Source of the DNA: Termitomyces sp. T153
Taxonomy: Eukaryota > Basidiomycota > Agaricomycetes > Agaricales > Lyophyllaceae
Assembly: GCA_018296165.2 (NCBI GenBank)
Contig: JACKQL020000059.1
Location: 62,001-126,000 of the forward strand
Reading direction: 5' to 3'
Length of the DNA stretch: 64,000 bases
The notes under the pieces are model-generated. The model was not told the DNA's origin and searched no databases. It was given only the letters and a program-made list of their open reading frames with translations. Positions 26,301 through 41,200 of this stretch are shown one piece after another. Numbering within the stretch: position 1 is the first letter of the stretch; each line of letters opens with the position of its first letter. Position numbers and translations under genes: made by a program.

Positions 26301-29300
26301 CAGATACTTCGGTTCAGATTTGAAATCACGGGAAAATGGCAGGTAGAATATCCGGCGATCAGTGAGCCCACTCAATCTGCGCACAAGAAGATCGAACATT
26401 TGATTGACCAACGGCTTCAAGACAACAACACGCACGAGCCTCTGCCCGTCAGCAAGGGCAGAAGAAACTAACGGGACAATGACTGCAGATTTTCCCTCGC
26501 CCATGTTGAGTTGTGTCAGGAAGTTTTGCCCTGAAGGTGGCGAAATCATCTCTTGCGCGACGCGACTCTGGACAGGGCGTACAGTAAAGTCTCCATTTAT
26601 CTTTCGTTACACCTAAGCATCAACCATGAAGAAAGGACTCAAATGTGCTGACCTGTATCAATAACCACTCCGAACGACGAAAGGAAGCATCTGTCTCATA
26701 TTCCACATTCTCGAGCTCTTTCAGGAGATCTTCCTCGAGGCCATGGATTTTGTAGCAAAGCATGCGGCGAGAACGTTGCAGTTTGACAAATGCTTGTGCA
26801 AGAGCAATAATTGCGGTCACCCATCCAGACGACGTAGAGACATCTAATTTGTCCTTTGAAAGTAGGCTCAAAAGCGACCTGATGCCCAAGAACGGCCACT
26901 GGCCCACCTCGGCCACTACCTTTTCTAAGGGAGTCCTGGGAGAGAGTGTGTTCCTGATCAATTCATATAAGTCATCAAATTCACGGCGTCGCAACTCGTA
27001 TTCGTTTTCCAGAAGAGAAGCCGAAGGTCTGATGTCCACTTGAGAGGTGGCTAGCTCAAGGTCGAGAAGATAACTTTTCAAGCTGTTCTGAAGGGCACTT
27101 CCATACGAACGATGAAGGGCCTGTGGGCTCTGTATGAACTGTTTTATGAGGGACTCCAGTTTTGAAGTGTTAGTGGTGTCAGCGGCCTCTGTGATTGGTT
27201 CCGAAATGCCGCCTACGCCTGGTGGCGAGATATTTGAATCGGAAAGGGCGCACGGTCCTCGACGTAGACAAAGGTCTTCTAATCTCTCTGGTAGACAACG
27301 TCGGCTATCCAAAACTACATTTGACAAGGAAGGTGATTGATAAGCATTCAGAACTGATGGGATAGGAGTGGACAAAGACACATGAATCTTATCCAGCACG
27401 GCTTGGACGCGGAGGATGAAATTTTGGAAATTCATATTATCAAACCATCCAACGAACAGCTGACAAATATCAGCTTTGGCTGCAGTATTCAGATCGAGCC
27501 CATTGTACTCCCAATGGCGTGGAATAGATGGTGTCTGGCACGGCCACTGTTGCAGTAGTAGATCAGTTACCTCCTCCACTTGTTGACGAGCAATGGATTC
27601 CCAGTGCGAAGCATGGCGAGAATTGTACTGCTTATCTGTTTCTTGCACTTGTCTTCCTGGTCGATCAGTGGGAGGCTGCAAGGCATAATTCTGGAGTAGT
27701 TCGATCAGGGTCATTTTGTCCGGAGAAGTGCCCAAGCCGAGATCAAACTTTGTCGATGAAGGAGAATCGATTGACTGAAACTCAGAGCGACGTATGAACG
27801 ATATAAAAACCGGTATAAGGCGTGCAATCTGGTCCTCATCCACAGATGTGTATACCATTGTTGACAAAGCAAATGCCATCTTGGAACTCGATGCATCCGA
27901 CAGGTGCTCTCGCCGACACATGTCGTAAAGAGGAAGAAAAAGGTGGTTCATAGCGGGGGAAATAAACTGGCGGTAGTATTCTGTTGCTTGGGGCTCGTTG
28001 GTAAATACCCGACTCGGAACAACTTGTAAATGTTTCCATAGATCGGATACAGTATCTAGCTGAGCGAGATCGCGATGCGCAAAGGCTACGACGTTAGCTG
28101 TAAGCTCGAGAGTCTTATATGGCCTGATCTGGCGGAGAGAATGAACATGAGACGAGCAAGGATAAATTACGTCGTGATATAGATCGGGGATCCTTCTGCC
28201 TGGAGGGTAAAGACCAGAAGTTCGTGACTGGAGGCGAGCTAACAGATGAAGATCTATACAATTATCGAGATCATCCCTAGAAGTCCCTATCCCGATTGAA
28301 CTCATCTGATCATGAAATTCCAGTATGTCCTTTACTCGAGACGCAAAGGCCCAATGTTGTGCCAAAGACGAGAGCTCGTTCCAGTGATTCATCTGCATTG
28401 ATTTTAGATCCTTTGGATACCACTCAACGCCTGGAGTAAGTTTTGCTATATCATGAAACAGAACCACTTCTTCTGCAGATAAATCTTGGAATGAGAAAGA
28501 CCTTGCTGACTCCAATTGGCAAAGAGCCTCTTCTGTCCCAGTATGTCCAGTAAGATCGTCTGGGAGAGGAAACGAGGTACATGCGTGAAGATAGATCTTG
28601 TAGATATCACTCAACAGCGTTGTCCCTACGAGTTGTCCTAGAGTACTGTCAATGTGATATGTGAAATATCTTTGGCTTGATTCGATTGATATCGTAACAT
28701 GACTATGGTGTTGATAGCTCTTGAAGTTCACCTTGCCAAAGGGAATAATGACACAGCGAGAACCCGAAGCGGCTATCCTTGTTAGATCAAGGAATTTGCT
28801 TCGTAGAACAAGCTGATTGGTAAGACCGTACATTGTTCCGCTTGATTGGTTTGGATCCACCACCATGTCACGGATAGTGGCACACTCTAAGTCTTCGTTC
28901 TTGTTCACAAAAAATGTTAGCTTATACTGCGGCAAATCAGCGGAGAGTGTGCCATCTACTCCAAGCGTGACATGAACTTGGGTGGGGACAACAAGTCGCT
29001 CCAAGGGTTTGGATATCATGCCAAAAGTGTCGCTTCGAACGTCAACCATCACTGCGCCGTTTCCACCCTTCATTGTTGCGTCGCCACTTGCTGGATCAAA
29101 GGTCAAGTCCCAGTTGTCTTCAGAGGGCCGCCAAATGGAACGAAGAGGATGGAATGTAACACGTCCTAAGTTGGAAGTGGGCGATAGATGCAACCAGTGA
29201 GCATATTCTGTGATGAAGGACAAGGGAAAGTCGTTTCCCTTCTTTTGGAAAACGGTGTGAGGGACTAGTTCGAAGATGTCGGCCCCAACTTCTGCTTGAA

Positions 29301-32300
29301 TGATCAATGTTCCGTCAGATCGGGGGAACTGAAAGTGTAGCTGGTAATATTGTTAGACAACTGAGGATTATTCAGGTAAGTAAGAACACACAAAAAGATC
29401 CGGTGCCAAAATTGTGTTCCGGGTAGCAAAATGCATATTAGGTAACATTGAAGGGACGACGTCAAGTATTTTCTGGTGTTTCTGTCAACATCGAGTTCAT
29501 AGATATATTTGACTTAAGGGCACGCACATCTCCCAAGAGACGAACATATATTGGATGTCCAATAATTGAGGACGGCAGACGTCCGTGAGGTTTTCCATCG
29601 ATCAATAAGGAGCCATCGAGAATGTTATAGTGCACACGAGACTCCATAGATCCCGATGCACGAGACATGGTGGATGTTAGCCATCGCTCTTTTCCTTCCG
29701 GCAGCTGCCTCCATTCTGATCCTGGTCGATAATCAGGCCAAACAGCTAGGATGGAACTGTCAATCCCTGTTCTGCTGGTCTGACACCTCATCCAGACAGT
29801 CGATGCAAGTTCTTGAGACAGTCTTCTATCACGAGCCAGAAAGAGACTGAGTTCAACAAGGGTTACGTTGGCCATAAAAGTATTAGGTCCAGTGTTATCT
29901 CGGATGCGAATTGCGCATTGGATGAAAATGTTGATATCTTCGTCGGAAATGATCAGGCGGTCAAAATAGCAGGAATCTACATCATAAGTAGTTCGACACG
30001 TGGCTGCAGCCAAACACACTCGTTGTCGTATCAGATTTGACGTGTCTTCATTCTGCGGCTCGGAGTCCTTGGTATCGTCGAGGTCATGAGCCAACTGATC
30101 CACCCAGGAGAATGCGATTGCCCTAGCGGCTCGAAGAGTAGAACATGCACGGTCAACAACCTCTTCATCTTCGGCGCAAGCAAGTAAACGAGATGTGAGG
30201 ATGACCATTGTTTGTAATGTGACTATATGGTGCCAATTTTTTTCAATACTTGAGAGCAATTCGTCAATTTCCGACAAGAGAGCAACACCAAAGTCAGACT
30301 GTTGGAGAACACGGTGCCACTCTAGTTCTTGCCCCTCGAGGTTTCCTGTCTCCATTGCAGCTTGCATAAGAAGCATATGGACTTCGAGACGATCAAAAGA
30401 AAGAGTTCTTGCTCGAAGCACTCGGAGGATATTGAACCATTGGATCATACCTCCACTACGTAGTGTTCCAAATGCAATATAGTCATGTACATTGAGTTCA
30501 GGTGGCACACCTGCCTGTTCTGCTAATGGCTGATTGGGGGAATGGGTGGTCCCTTGCATTGCATACTGCAGGGAATAATATGGGCTTGATGTAGGAAGGA
30601 CAAATTTGCATAAACTGTTCACAGAGGAGTCTGCGAATGAGCCTGCAACCCAACGGTTTAGCTTGGTGTCAAATAGGCGATAGCACATTCCATTATTAAC
30701 TAGCACGGATGATAAGTCGATATTTGCGATCTTCTGTTTTGAATAATGTGCCTTCATGAAAGGCTTGGTCGTAGACGCATACGTTATTCGCGTTCGGCCC
30801 GTATAATAATCTTTCAGGCCTACATAATCGGCAAGATTCATTTCAGCCTTTGGACCCTTTGAGGATTTTCGTTCGACGGAGAGCCTTGGGCGACAAAAAT
30901 CATAGAGAATCGCATAGGTTGTTGATCTCCAGGCCTGGAGCACTGGAGGGCATTGCAATTCAAAGACAGTGGCTTTGGCGGAAAGAGTTTCCTCTGGAAG
31001 TGGCCACTCGTGGACTTGAATCTTCAAACTAGCGGCCTTGCCTGTTAATGAGCATTTCTTGCAGGTGGATTTATCCTTGCGTTGCGGATGGTGATGATTC
31101 AATAGTTTTGCTTCTTCGGTCAGTTGCTTGTACTTCGCTTGTAAACTAGCAAACTCTTGTTGTTTCGCTTGGCGTTCAGTCTTTGCCTTTGTTTCAATCT
31201 TTCGCTTCAGTCGTTGGAGTGTGCTGGAGTCAAGGAAATATCGAATGGCAAAAGATGACTCTGAAATCCTATCACTGAAGATTGAACCATGTTGAGCACG
31301 GCTGTGCCGTGTGTGAAGGTAATTTCGAAAGGATATAAGACTTTGAATATGCTCAGACTTCCGCAGCAGAATCGGGTTCAAAATAGTGTCTGGAACTTCC
31401 GGAGAATAATCCTCTAGCAGAGGAAGATGTATAATTGCCAATCGATCGAGTGCCGACCATAAGAGGAAGATAGTCAGAAACATTAATGATTGGTCCTCTG
31501 GGTTGTCTTTGTAGTGCGTTCGAGCTGAATCAGCATAATATGTTATGCATTCCCCGATAGCAGAGCACGCCAATGGATTCGAGCGATGTTTGTCCACCCA
31601 TGCTTCTAAACACCTGACAGCGAACCGTTCCACATCTGCGAGAGCAACCAAAGGTTCACGAGAAAGAGCTCCGGAGATGACTTTGGGATGAAGAAAATCA
31701 TCGACAGTCAGACGAGGAGCCTTGGGGGGCTTGAACTTGTGTCGGGCGATAGGAGTATCATGTTGCTGAAGACGAGTAAAAAGGTAGTCCTTCGAGGACA
31801 AAAGTGACACCACAGTATCTTGGACAACATCGAGAGATTTCGGTGACCAAGGTGGTGACAAGGCCTGGTGACTCTGGATGTCTTGCCACCTTTTCTCCAC
31901 AATCTCTTTCACTTTACCGATCGCCTCCGTGGCTCTGGAAAGCAAAGCATCGGGCACTGTGTCAGAAATTTTTCGAAGTCTGCGAACGATTTTGTTCTGA
32001 ATACAGATGAGGAGGTCCGTGGAAAGTCCATGGCACTCGTCACCGGACAGAACAACATCGGCCAGCAGAAAGATCATAAATGCTTTATACTCGGCTTGCC
32101 CATTATGATTCGCACGTCGAAGAGTCGTTTGAATGGCGACACGAATGATAAGCCAGAGAGAGGACCTTCTCCAAGGTACGTAGGTCTTATTCCACAGTAT
32201 CTCGTTGCGCACTCGCTTTTCAATGCGTTCAACGTTGGCAGGGACACTTTGTGGCCATCCATGGAGGATGGATGAAAGCAACTGGGTAATATAATGGGGG

Positions 32301-32923
32301 TCCGCGGTGTCACGGGCTTCGAAGACGTCGGAGCCTGCCTTCGTTGTGAATGCTGCCGATCCAACGTCAACAACATCCATATCCGCGAGAAATGATGATA
32401 ACTCGCGTTGGAATGCTGATGTTGACGCTGAATCGGCAAGTTCAAACGCAGGCCCGGGGAACAGACGCACAAGTCTCCCCTTCGTTGCCATCACTTGCTC
32501 GTTCGGTGGATCAATTTCAAATGATTCATAAATAGTCGACGTTTCTAAGCGTCTAATGACAACACAAGCATTTTGAGCTCTGATGGGAATCACTAATGTA
32601 TCTGTAAGACTAATGAGTCTTATGAGGAAAGAATGCAATAAGCAGGTTTTACCCCCGTTTACAAGACGTGCAATAAGACCGTACAGCTCTTGTTTGTCAA
32701 GGCAGGTCGTAGAATACACAGAAAGGAGATTGACTAGCATACGAATTATTGGTTCCCAATGTGATTCATCGTATGGCAGAGAGGCAGCAAATGCCCGGGC
32801 ATTGCGAATGACGAGATCACAAATAGCGAGATCGTGCTCGACAGAAGAATCATCGGACTGCGGTAGTCTGGGGGGTAAGAATAAATGGTTCAGGATGTAA
32901 TCGAGAGGATGCTTAGCGTGCAT
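23318..32923 (-). pseudogene. giant DUF6606-DUF3638-DUF3645 protein, copy 1, with one nonsense codon
   Basis: A ~3,050-residue protein spread over about eight long exons. The N-terminus (DYILNHLFLPPRLPQSDD) is DUF6606. Around residue 2,050 is DUF3638 with a Walker A-like loop (LNMGEGKSAVIVPLV) and FYLPFSRD. DUF3645 follows (VPYRAKDLPSLRADFGHPD, LSYYYGG). The C-terminal third has helicase-like motifs (YLDDSHTRGTDLKLP, GPKLTKDRLVQGCMRMRQLG). Fungal members are often labelled ubiquitinyl hydrolase, but the motifs look like a P-loop ATPase and the function is not settled. One in-frame TGA at 26028-26030 stands where copy 2 has TGG (Trp), about 870 codons before the end. The same frame stays open after it and all other exons and splice sites look sound. 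So this is a recent nonsense allele, a sequence error, or a truncated product. The first intron (32605-32652) has no stop and is a multiple of three, so it can also be read through. Confidence 0.75.
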
Positions 32924-35246
32924 CTCTTATCGATCTAGATATGCGAAGGTGAAAAGCGGGTGATAAACCACGGCTGGAAACCGACCTGGTTAGCTGGAGT
33001 TGGTACTGAAGTTGAATATTACAATGTCGGTGTGGACGAAGTTAAGGTTGTGTCCAGGTGGGCTTAGGGCTTTTCCTTCCAATCCCACGACCATAGGACA
33101 CGTTCATAATACTTAGACGCTCTTCTTCTGGCATCAAGTTTAATGACGGATGACGGGTGACGTGGGATCCAAGCTTCTCGAGATGTCTGGCATGGAATCA
33201 TTCAATCCAATGAGAGAGCTCTGTTGCAATAACGTCCCCTGCCCAAATTTTTTGAAGTTGAAGGGAGTTAACGTCCGAGAAAATTGATGTCGGCCGCTCG
33301 GAAATAAATCATATTGGGTCACAAGATTCAGGATTCATTCGAGTTGACGCTCCAAAAAATCTCATTTTGTTAGCAAATTCGAACCGAAGTCGGTCTTTCT
33401 TGGTTCTCGAGTTCATCCCACACCCATATAATTTTGGTTGGAATTTAAGTTATATTGTATTACTGTTACATACTGATTGTCACTTCAAGCCGAAGAATCC
33501 ATATACTGAGATGCTTCTATCAATTTTCCGCTCCACCATGCCGTATATCCAACCGTAAGTACAAGCACGTTACCGACACATTTACGACGCCTCTTTGTCT
33601 CGTTCAGCCGGTGTACCAAGATGCATGCATGACCGGAAGTAGACTCCGAAACGGAAACTAGAGAAAGCATCAATGAAACTAGAGGTAATAGGTATTTTAG
33701 TACAAGACATGGAATATCACATTCGTTTGATACCGAACTTCGTATAGCATTCACTACCGATTCGAAAGTTGCGTATCAGAGCCGGTGATTAACCTCAGGG
33801 AACGATGAGCTCTTCCATATTTCAGGATTTCTAGATATACATCATTGTTTCGTTCAGATGAATCGTAGCCACTAGACGCTGTATTGCAGACACAAGTGCT
33901 GGTCGATGTACGGTTGGAACTAGCGATCCTCACGAGCTCTGCAAAGTGCAGACGCGCAGACGTGACAACCCGGTAATGACGCGACCCATAATAAACTGGT
34001 TAGAGCTACCACTCTCAGGTTCGGGTAACTGAATCCAGGGACAGCGCGTTGAGGTTACAGTAACGCGCATGAGATGAGTCGCAGAGACCTTTGCAGGGTG
34101 AAACGACATATGACGGTCAGACTGTCAATGGCATGATCCTTCAGAACGGAATTTCAATGAGTGAGAATGCGGCTTCTGTTTTTCGGATTTTTGCTCAAGG
34201 AGTAGAGTGCGGGGCACCATGGAGTTGAGCTGATACGTTTGGCTTATGATACTATCAGTGTACGACAGTGAGTTGGGTGGCTGTTCAGTGTCCGTGCCAA
34301 AACAATTACCGTGAGGGCGTTTTCAGCATAGAAGGAAGGCCCTGGTCGTTTTGAGGCTTGAGTACTGAGTGAGCAAGTTGGCGTGCACCTTGAACCACAA
34401 GACAGCGTTTGCCCAAAAACTAGAGGAACCAGTGCAGGCGCATATCGTTGAGAGGAAAAAAAGGAAAAAAGATTATGAACGGACCGTCACAATTTCAGTG
34501 ACTTAGACTCTTTAACCCAACGTGGTTAACTTTTATGTCCATCCTTATTTCAACTCCGTACTCCGAGCTCGGACTTCTTCAAACCGCTGTTTCTGAATTT
34601 GCCGTTTGAATTGAGTGGAAGTGCTGGTTTAAGGAGAGTCAGGACTTGCTGCCTCTACACAGACTTATACCAGTGACGCGGTCACAAAGGAACAGCGGTT
34701 CACTATGCACAGGACGATACAAACACTCGTATACTTACACTACGTCATGCTTGTGCCTTGGCAGCCCTGCAGAACCCTGTGCCTACCAGCGGGATGGAGA
34801 TGCACGTCCAGAGTACAAGGACCCCAGCCCAGGAGGCTTCCTTCCATCGCCGTACTCAATCACAACTTTGCAGGCAGGATGAAACGGTAGAACCCTGTGG
34901 GGGCCGGCAGGCTCCTCGTGTGGTCAACATTTTTCTATAGCATGCATGCAGTCATCGCCACTGAATGGGGACTCGACGAGACTGGTCCCCAAAAAACATG
35001 GTGATAGACCCGTAAGCAGAAGATACTCACTGTAATAGAGCTCTATGGAGTCTTCGAAAAGTGTCGCACCAGCCCTACCTCGTTATCAGAGTACCGCTTG
35101 TTCATACCAGCCTGGACGTCAGAAGAAAGTCTTGGGAACTAGAAATTAGAATCGCAGACATTTATCGCTGCTTTATTCGCAACAAATTGTGAAGGATTCT
35201 GGATTTGATATAATATACATTCTCGTCAACATTACAGTGTATGTAT
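32924..35246. other. 2.3-kb intergenic region between the giant paralogues
   Basis: No gene is supported. Several frames of 60-90 codons (33485-33754 on minus, 34646-34882 on plus) have no recognisable features. CpG is present at normal density, so this is not decayed transposon DNA like the right-hand island. Confidence 0.5.
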
Positions 35247-38200
35247 TCACTGGCAGTGGTCGAAAGCTTTTTCCTCCAGCGGCTTTACACTCAGGATTTT
35301 CCCCATATGAGTCGCTGTATATGCCATACCCTTCCTTCGCAGACTGAACAGTTCCCTCAAGAACATGACTGGGCTTACAACCATTTGACATTGATCCCTC
35401 ATCGCCCCTGACCGATGCTCTGGTTTGACAAATCCATCGCTGTCCCACACACTCGGATATGATTCAGCCCCAATAAGCCCTAGCATTCGGCACAGCTCCT
35501 TATAGGTTTCGAAATCTTTCAAGTAGAGCTGTCCTGCCCACAGGTTGAGCTGCAACATGGGGTCGTGTATAAAAGCCAATGGATTCAGAGAATCTGGCAA
35601 AGGAGGTATGGAAAAGAACCGGAGGTCCTCCGTGGTCTTCATGTTCCGATTCACGCGAGGAGTGTAAATATGAAGATGAACGTGTTTGCTCTTCCAAATC
35701 ATTTTTAGAAGCTCGTTGACTTCAAAAGGGCTTAGAACGATGAGCACACGCTGTTCAGGCACGGAGAGGATCCAATTGACGGGTCGTAGGAAGTCGCCAA
35801 CCGCAATACCACCTTCAATGGTCGTCGCAAAATCTCTGGTCGAAAAGAGCGCCTTCGACCACTTATGCTTCGTCCCCAAGGGCGAAAGCAACGGTATGAA
35901 TGGGGACTTGTCATCAGGATTGAAAGTGCCTGATTGGATTAGCGATTTGAGGGCCTGGTGGAGAGTTGACTGGGCCGGTTTTACCTTGGGCGGGAGCTCA
36001 CGCTGGCGTTCTCGTTCTGCTTCATGTGACACCTGCCTTTCCTGTTCTTCGTCTGTTTTCGGGTCACCAAGCTCTGAGACACCAAGATAATCAAGCCGTT
36101 CTTTGAGATCAGAAAACTGAAGCGCAGGGTGGAGGGCTGTAGCCTGGATGTTCTGCTGTGGTTCATACATTTCTTCCAGAGTGCGTGCATCTAGTTCCTC
36201 CCAAGATGATCGTAATTCCTGTAAAGCATCGGGAGCGGATAGGTCCCTTTCATGCTTATTCCAAGCATCATTTCGACGTTTGTAATCAATACCTTGTTGA
36301 GCCCAATGAGGGAGATAGTGTTGGATATGCTCGCAAGTCTGCCACATTGCCCACCGCAAGATATCTTCCGAGCTAATTTTAGCTCGAGAACCCAGTGGAG
36401 ACAGTTGACATGCTCGGATGCTTCTATCCACTTCCGGAGGAGCGAAGAATACGACTGACTGCCCCCGACCTAGTTGACGCATTCGCATGCATCCTAGGTG
36501 CAATATCCGGTCATCATTAGAACTGACATCCCGGGAAACTGTTACTCACCTTGTACCAAGCGATCCTTCGTTAGTTTCGGTCCCAATGTCACAACAGCCC
36601 GGAAATTGATTGGAAGTTTAAGGTCAGTTCCACGGGTATGAGCATCATCGAGATAAACAGCACACAGATCCAGTTTCTGGCTGTACGGCGATGTCACAAA
36701 ATTTTCAATTTGCCCGTCTCGAGACATAACAACCAACTCATCATGGTCATTGAAAAAAACAATTGCATCGAGGGCTTTCACTAGCAAGAGCCATTTAGAG
36801 ACTAGCTCGGTGTTCTGCATGTCGAGCATTTGAGCTCCGACGTCCAAGAGAACACGGACTGGTGGTGTCTGCTTTGAAAGAAGCTCTAGGAAATCGCTTC
36901 CAGTCGGGCTATGTCCATCCTTACCCTTGAGACAACAATATGTGTCGTTTTCAGGTCGGAGGAGGATGCTGAGGACCTTCGCGTTTGTTGCGAGCTGGCC
37001 AAATGGGTCACCTGCAGCAGTTGTGTGGTCCTGCTGAATGGACGTTGGGAGCAGATATCGATTGTCATTCGTCCCGCTAAAGCCTGTAGTGACTTGATCT
37101 TTCGTCTCCGCCAAGTCCCATGATGAGGTGGAGAGCTTCTTAGGAAACTGTTTTGCGTATCGCGGGAAGACTACGCTAGACAGGAAGAAGTCGACGACAG
37201 TCTTGTTCTTCCGGAATAGAGGTCCCAGTAGTAATTTACGTTGATATTCGTCATCCAGATTTACGCCCTTGATGTCGCGGAGTTCCGAAGGAATCTCCTT
37301 TCGACCAGAAACCCATTCCTGAGAGATGTACGATCAGTGAGGTTTCAAACGAGAAGTTATGGTACTTACAGCGTATTCGAGTGGAGGATCATCAAGCCTG
37401 AACAGGAGCTCAAAACTTTGATCCAACTGTTCCTCTGTGAGCCCGCCATAGTAATAGCTCAAGCAAGTCAGAAGCAATGCAACATCTGGATGCCCAAAAT
37501 CTGCTCGGAGTGCAGGGAGATCCTTGGCACGATATGGTACTGCAAGAAGAGTACGAGTAAGATCGAGGCCATAATCTACTCTCCATCGCTTCTCCTGCAG
37601 GACGAACCGGAGGAGACCATGACCCAAAAGACCACGGTAGAGTAAAAGATCTTTCCATGTACTGCTGTCATGCACAAAGGTGCGAAGGGATCTGAGCGCA
37701 GTGTCTGTACTGCGACGGTTTCTTACAAAGTCCAAAGCCGTCGGGAGATTGCGAGCGGGAATCAGCTTGAATTTATCACTAAATAAGACTTCGGTGGCCA
37801 CTGATTCGATCAAAGCCTCTCCTGCTTCGTCGTCAAGGATCCGTATGACAGGAGAGCCAGAGTCTTCGGTCGAATGAGCTTCTAACCCATCTGGATACTC
37901 GCTTTGAATTATGTTGACATGCTTCAGCACATGGCCAATGACCTCTTGAATGATTGTCCAACGTCGAGGATGATTTTCCATAGGTTCTTGCAATCCACTG
38001 GTATATACGAGCTGATAGGTAACTCTCAATATCTCGTCACTCTCATCCAGAAGATCTCTTGAATGTGATGACAGCCAGCGGTGCGATCCAAGGAGGCACT
38101 CCGCAGCCTTGGTATACGTCCCAACAGCTAGATCGATGCCCATGAGCCTGAAAGAAAGGATATGCTCTGGCTGGATGAGGAGTACTCCTCTTTCTCGTAC

Positions 38201-41200
38201 ACACATCTCGTAAAGTGAATGTATGTTCTCCAGATACTTCGGGACAGGCTTAAAGTCACGGGAGAATGGCAGGTAGAATATCCGGCGATTAGCAAGGCCA
38301 CTCAGTCTGCGTACTAGAAGATCGAACATCTGGTTGGCCAGTGACTTCAGAACGACAACACGTACAAGCTTCTCTCCATCAGCAAGGGCAGAAGAAACCA
38401 ACGGGACGATGACTGCAGATTTTCCTTCACCCATGTTGAGTTGGGTCAAGGAATTATGTGCAGAACGTGGCGAAATCATCGCCTGAGCAATACAGGTTTG
38501 TACAGGTCGTACAGTAAAATCCGAGTCAATCTTCAGCATGGATTTCAGTAACAAACTAGAGAAGCAATACTAAGAGTCATAATTACCTGTATAAGAAGCC
38601 ATTCAGGGTCCTGAAAAGCAGAATCCCTCTCGTATCCAACGTTGTCAAGCTCTTTGGAGAGTTCTTCTTCGCGGCCCAAAATTTTCAGCCGAAGTGCACG
38701 GCGAGAACGCTGAAGATTCACCAGCCTTTGTGCAAGTGTAACGACTGCAGTTTTCCAGACTGAAGGCGTCGTAATACTAATCTTATCCTTCGATAATAGA
38801 TTCAGGAGTGCCCTAGTTGTCAGAAATGGCCAATGGCCGGCTCTATGTATTACGTCCTCCAGAGGGCTTTTTGGGGCTAAAGACTCCAGAAGTGACCGGT
38901 AGATATCATCAAACTCGCGGCGGTGTAATTCGTACTTATTCGAAAGTTGAAGCTGTGAGACAGTGACAGCCTCAGTAATGCGGACCTGGCGGTAGCTGGT
39001 GAGGCTGTTTTCAAGTGCTGCACCATATTCACGATGAAGGGCTTGTGGACCCTCCTTAAACAGTTTCACAAGAGAGTCCAATTTAGTAACTTCATCGGGG
39101 ACCAGGCTGACAGCAGGTACACTAATTGGTTCGACACCCATTTTGATGGCTGACGCAGGCGTCGATATTGGGGAGACACGCGGTTCACAACATAGAATGA
39201 GGTCATCTAATGTTGTGCTCAAAAGCCGCTTCGGTTGTGGTTTCTCGAGTGGTGGAAACCGGTATGGATCGAACTTCGATATGGGAGGAGGGTCAGATGA
39301 GCTCATGCGTGTTGTATTTAACACACGTTGAACTTGATGAATAAATTCTTCGAATTTCATGTTGTTGAACCATGCTAGGAAATATTGAGAAATTTTATCT
39401 TTCAGATCCGAAGACCGCAAGTCAAATAGATCGAAGTTGTCAGAAGGATATTGATGTGGCATGGTTGGCGCACTACAGGGCCACTGTTGTACCAGACGTT
39501 CTGTGATATCCTGAAGCTGCTGGCGACGCATAGACTCCAGATATACCTTACGACGATCATAGTAATGATCATTGCTCTCAAATATCTGTCTCTCTGGACG
39601 ATTGCCAGGAGGTTCAAGCGGGTACTTCATGAGTAGGTTGGTCAGGACGTCTTTGTCTGGCTTAAAGCCACAGCCAAAGTCAAATCTGGTTGATGGAGGA
39701 GGGTTGATCGTCTGGAACTCAGGATAGCGGGAAAACGCAAGAAATGTATGCACAAGCTCTTGAATTTGATCATCGTGGACACCGTCAACACCATGGGGAA
39801 ACGTGTATGCAATTGTAGAAAGTGAGAAGGCCATCTTGGAACTGGATGCCTCAGAACTTTGTTCTTGTCGGCACATTTCGTAGAGCGGGAGGAAGAGTTT
39901 GGTCGGAGTGGGAGAAATGAGCTGAGAATATGAGTCCATCGCATGAGCCTCATTGGTTAATACTTGAATCTTTTGTAGCCTCTCCCACAAGTTGGATACT
40001 GTATTGAGTTGAGCAGGAATGTGATGCGATAATGCCGAGATATTAGCAACCGGCAAGTGGATGTCCCTGGAATTTTCGTGATCACGCGAGTTTGGAGGGC
40101 ATAGTGCATCAGGATAGGAAGAAGGATTCTTGCTTCCGGGCGGATAGAGCCCGGACGTACGTGAGTCGAGGCGAGTCAATAGGTGGCAAACTACGCCAGA
40201 GTGAGAAGTCCTGGGAGTACTGATGCCGATTGAACTCAACTGTCCATGAAATTGAAATATATCCTCCACTCGGAATGTGAAGGCCCAGTGTTGTGATAGA
40301 GAGCTAATATCTTTCCAGTGAACTGTCTGCATCAATTCTAGATTTTTTGGGAACCATTCAACACCCGGAGTAAGGTTCGCTATATTATGCAGCAGCATAT
40401 CTTCTTCCGCAGAGAGATCTTGGAACGAGTAACACCTTGCCGACTCCAATTGACAAATAGCTTCCTCTGTTCCGGTGCATCCAGTCAGATCATCTGGAAG
40501 TGGAAACGAGGTACACGCGTGAAGATATATCTTGTAGATGTCACTCAACAGCGTTGTCCCTACAAGTCGTCCCAAGGTACTGTCAATGTGATATGTGAAA
40601 TATCTTTGGCTTGATTCGATTGATATCGTAACATGACTATGGTGTTGATGGTTTCTGAAGGTAACGTTGCCAAATGGGATAATAACGCAACGAGAACCCG
40701 GAGCGGCTATCCTCGTTAGATAAAGGAATCTGCTACGGAGAACAAGCTGATTGGCAAGACCGTACATCGTTCCGCTTGATTGATCGGGATCCACCACCAT
40801 GTCACGGATAGTGGTACACTCTAAGTCTTTGTTCTGGTTCACAAAAAATGCCAGCTTATACTGTGGCAAATCAGCGGAGAGTGTGCCATCTGCTCCAAGC
40901 GTGACATGAACTTGGGTGGGGACAACAAGTCGCTCCAAGGGTTTGGATATCATGCCAAAAGTGTCGCTTCGAACATCGACCATCACTGCGCCGTTTCCAG
41001 CCTTCATTGTTGCGACGCTACTTGCTGGATCAAAGGTCAAGTCCCAGTTGTCTTCAGAGGGCCGCCAAATGGAACGAAGAGGATGAAATGTAATATGTAT
41101 CAAGTTGGAAGTGGGCGATAGATGCAACCAGTGAGCATATTCTGTGATGAAGGACAAGGGAAAGTCGTGACCCCTTTTGTGGAAAGTTTGATGAGGGACA

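Noticed and set aside
33736..33750. 15-base match to one half of a loxP site (AACTTCGTATAGCAT)
   Set aside because: The other half and the spacer do not match, so no recombinase site is formed; most likely chance.
34646..34940. Overlapping plus-strand frames near 34.7 kb
   Set aside because: Three short frames in different registers with no recognisable sequence; likely chance in GC-richer DNA.
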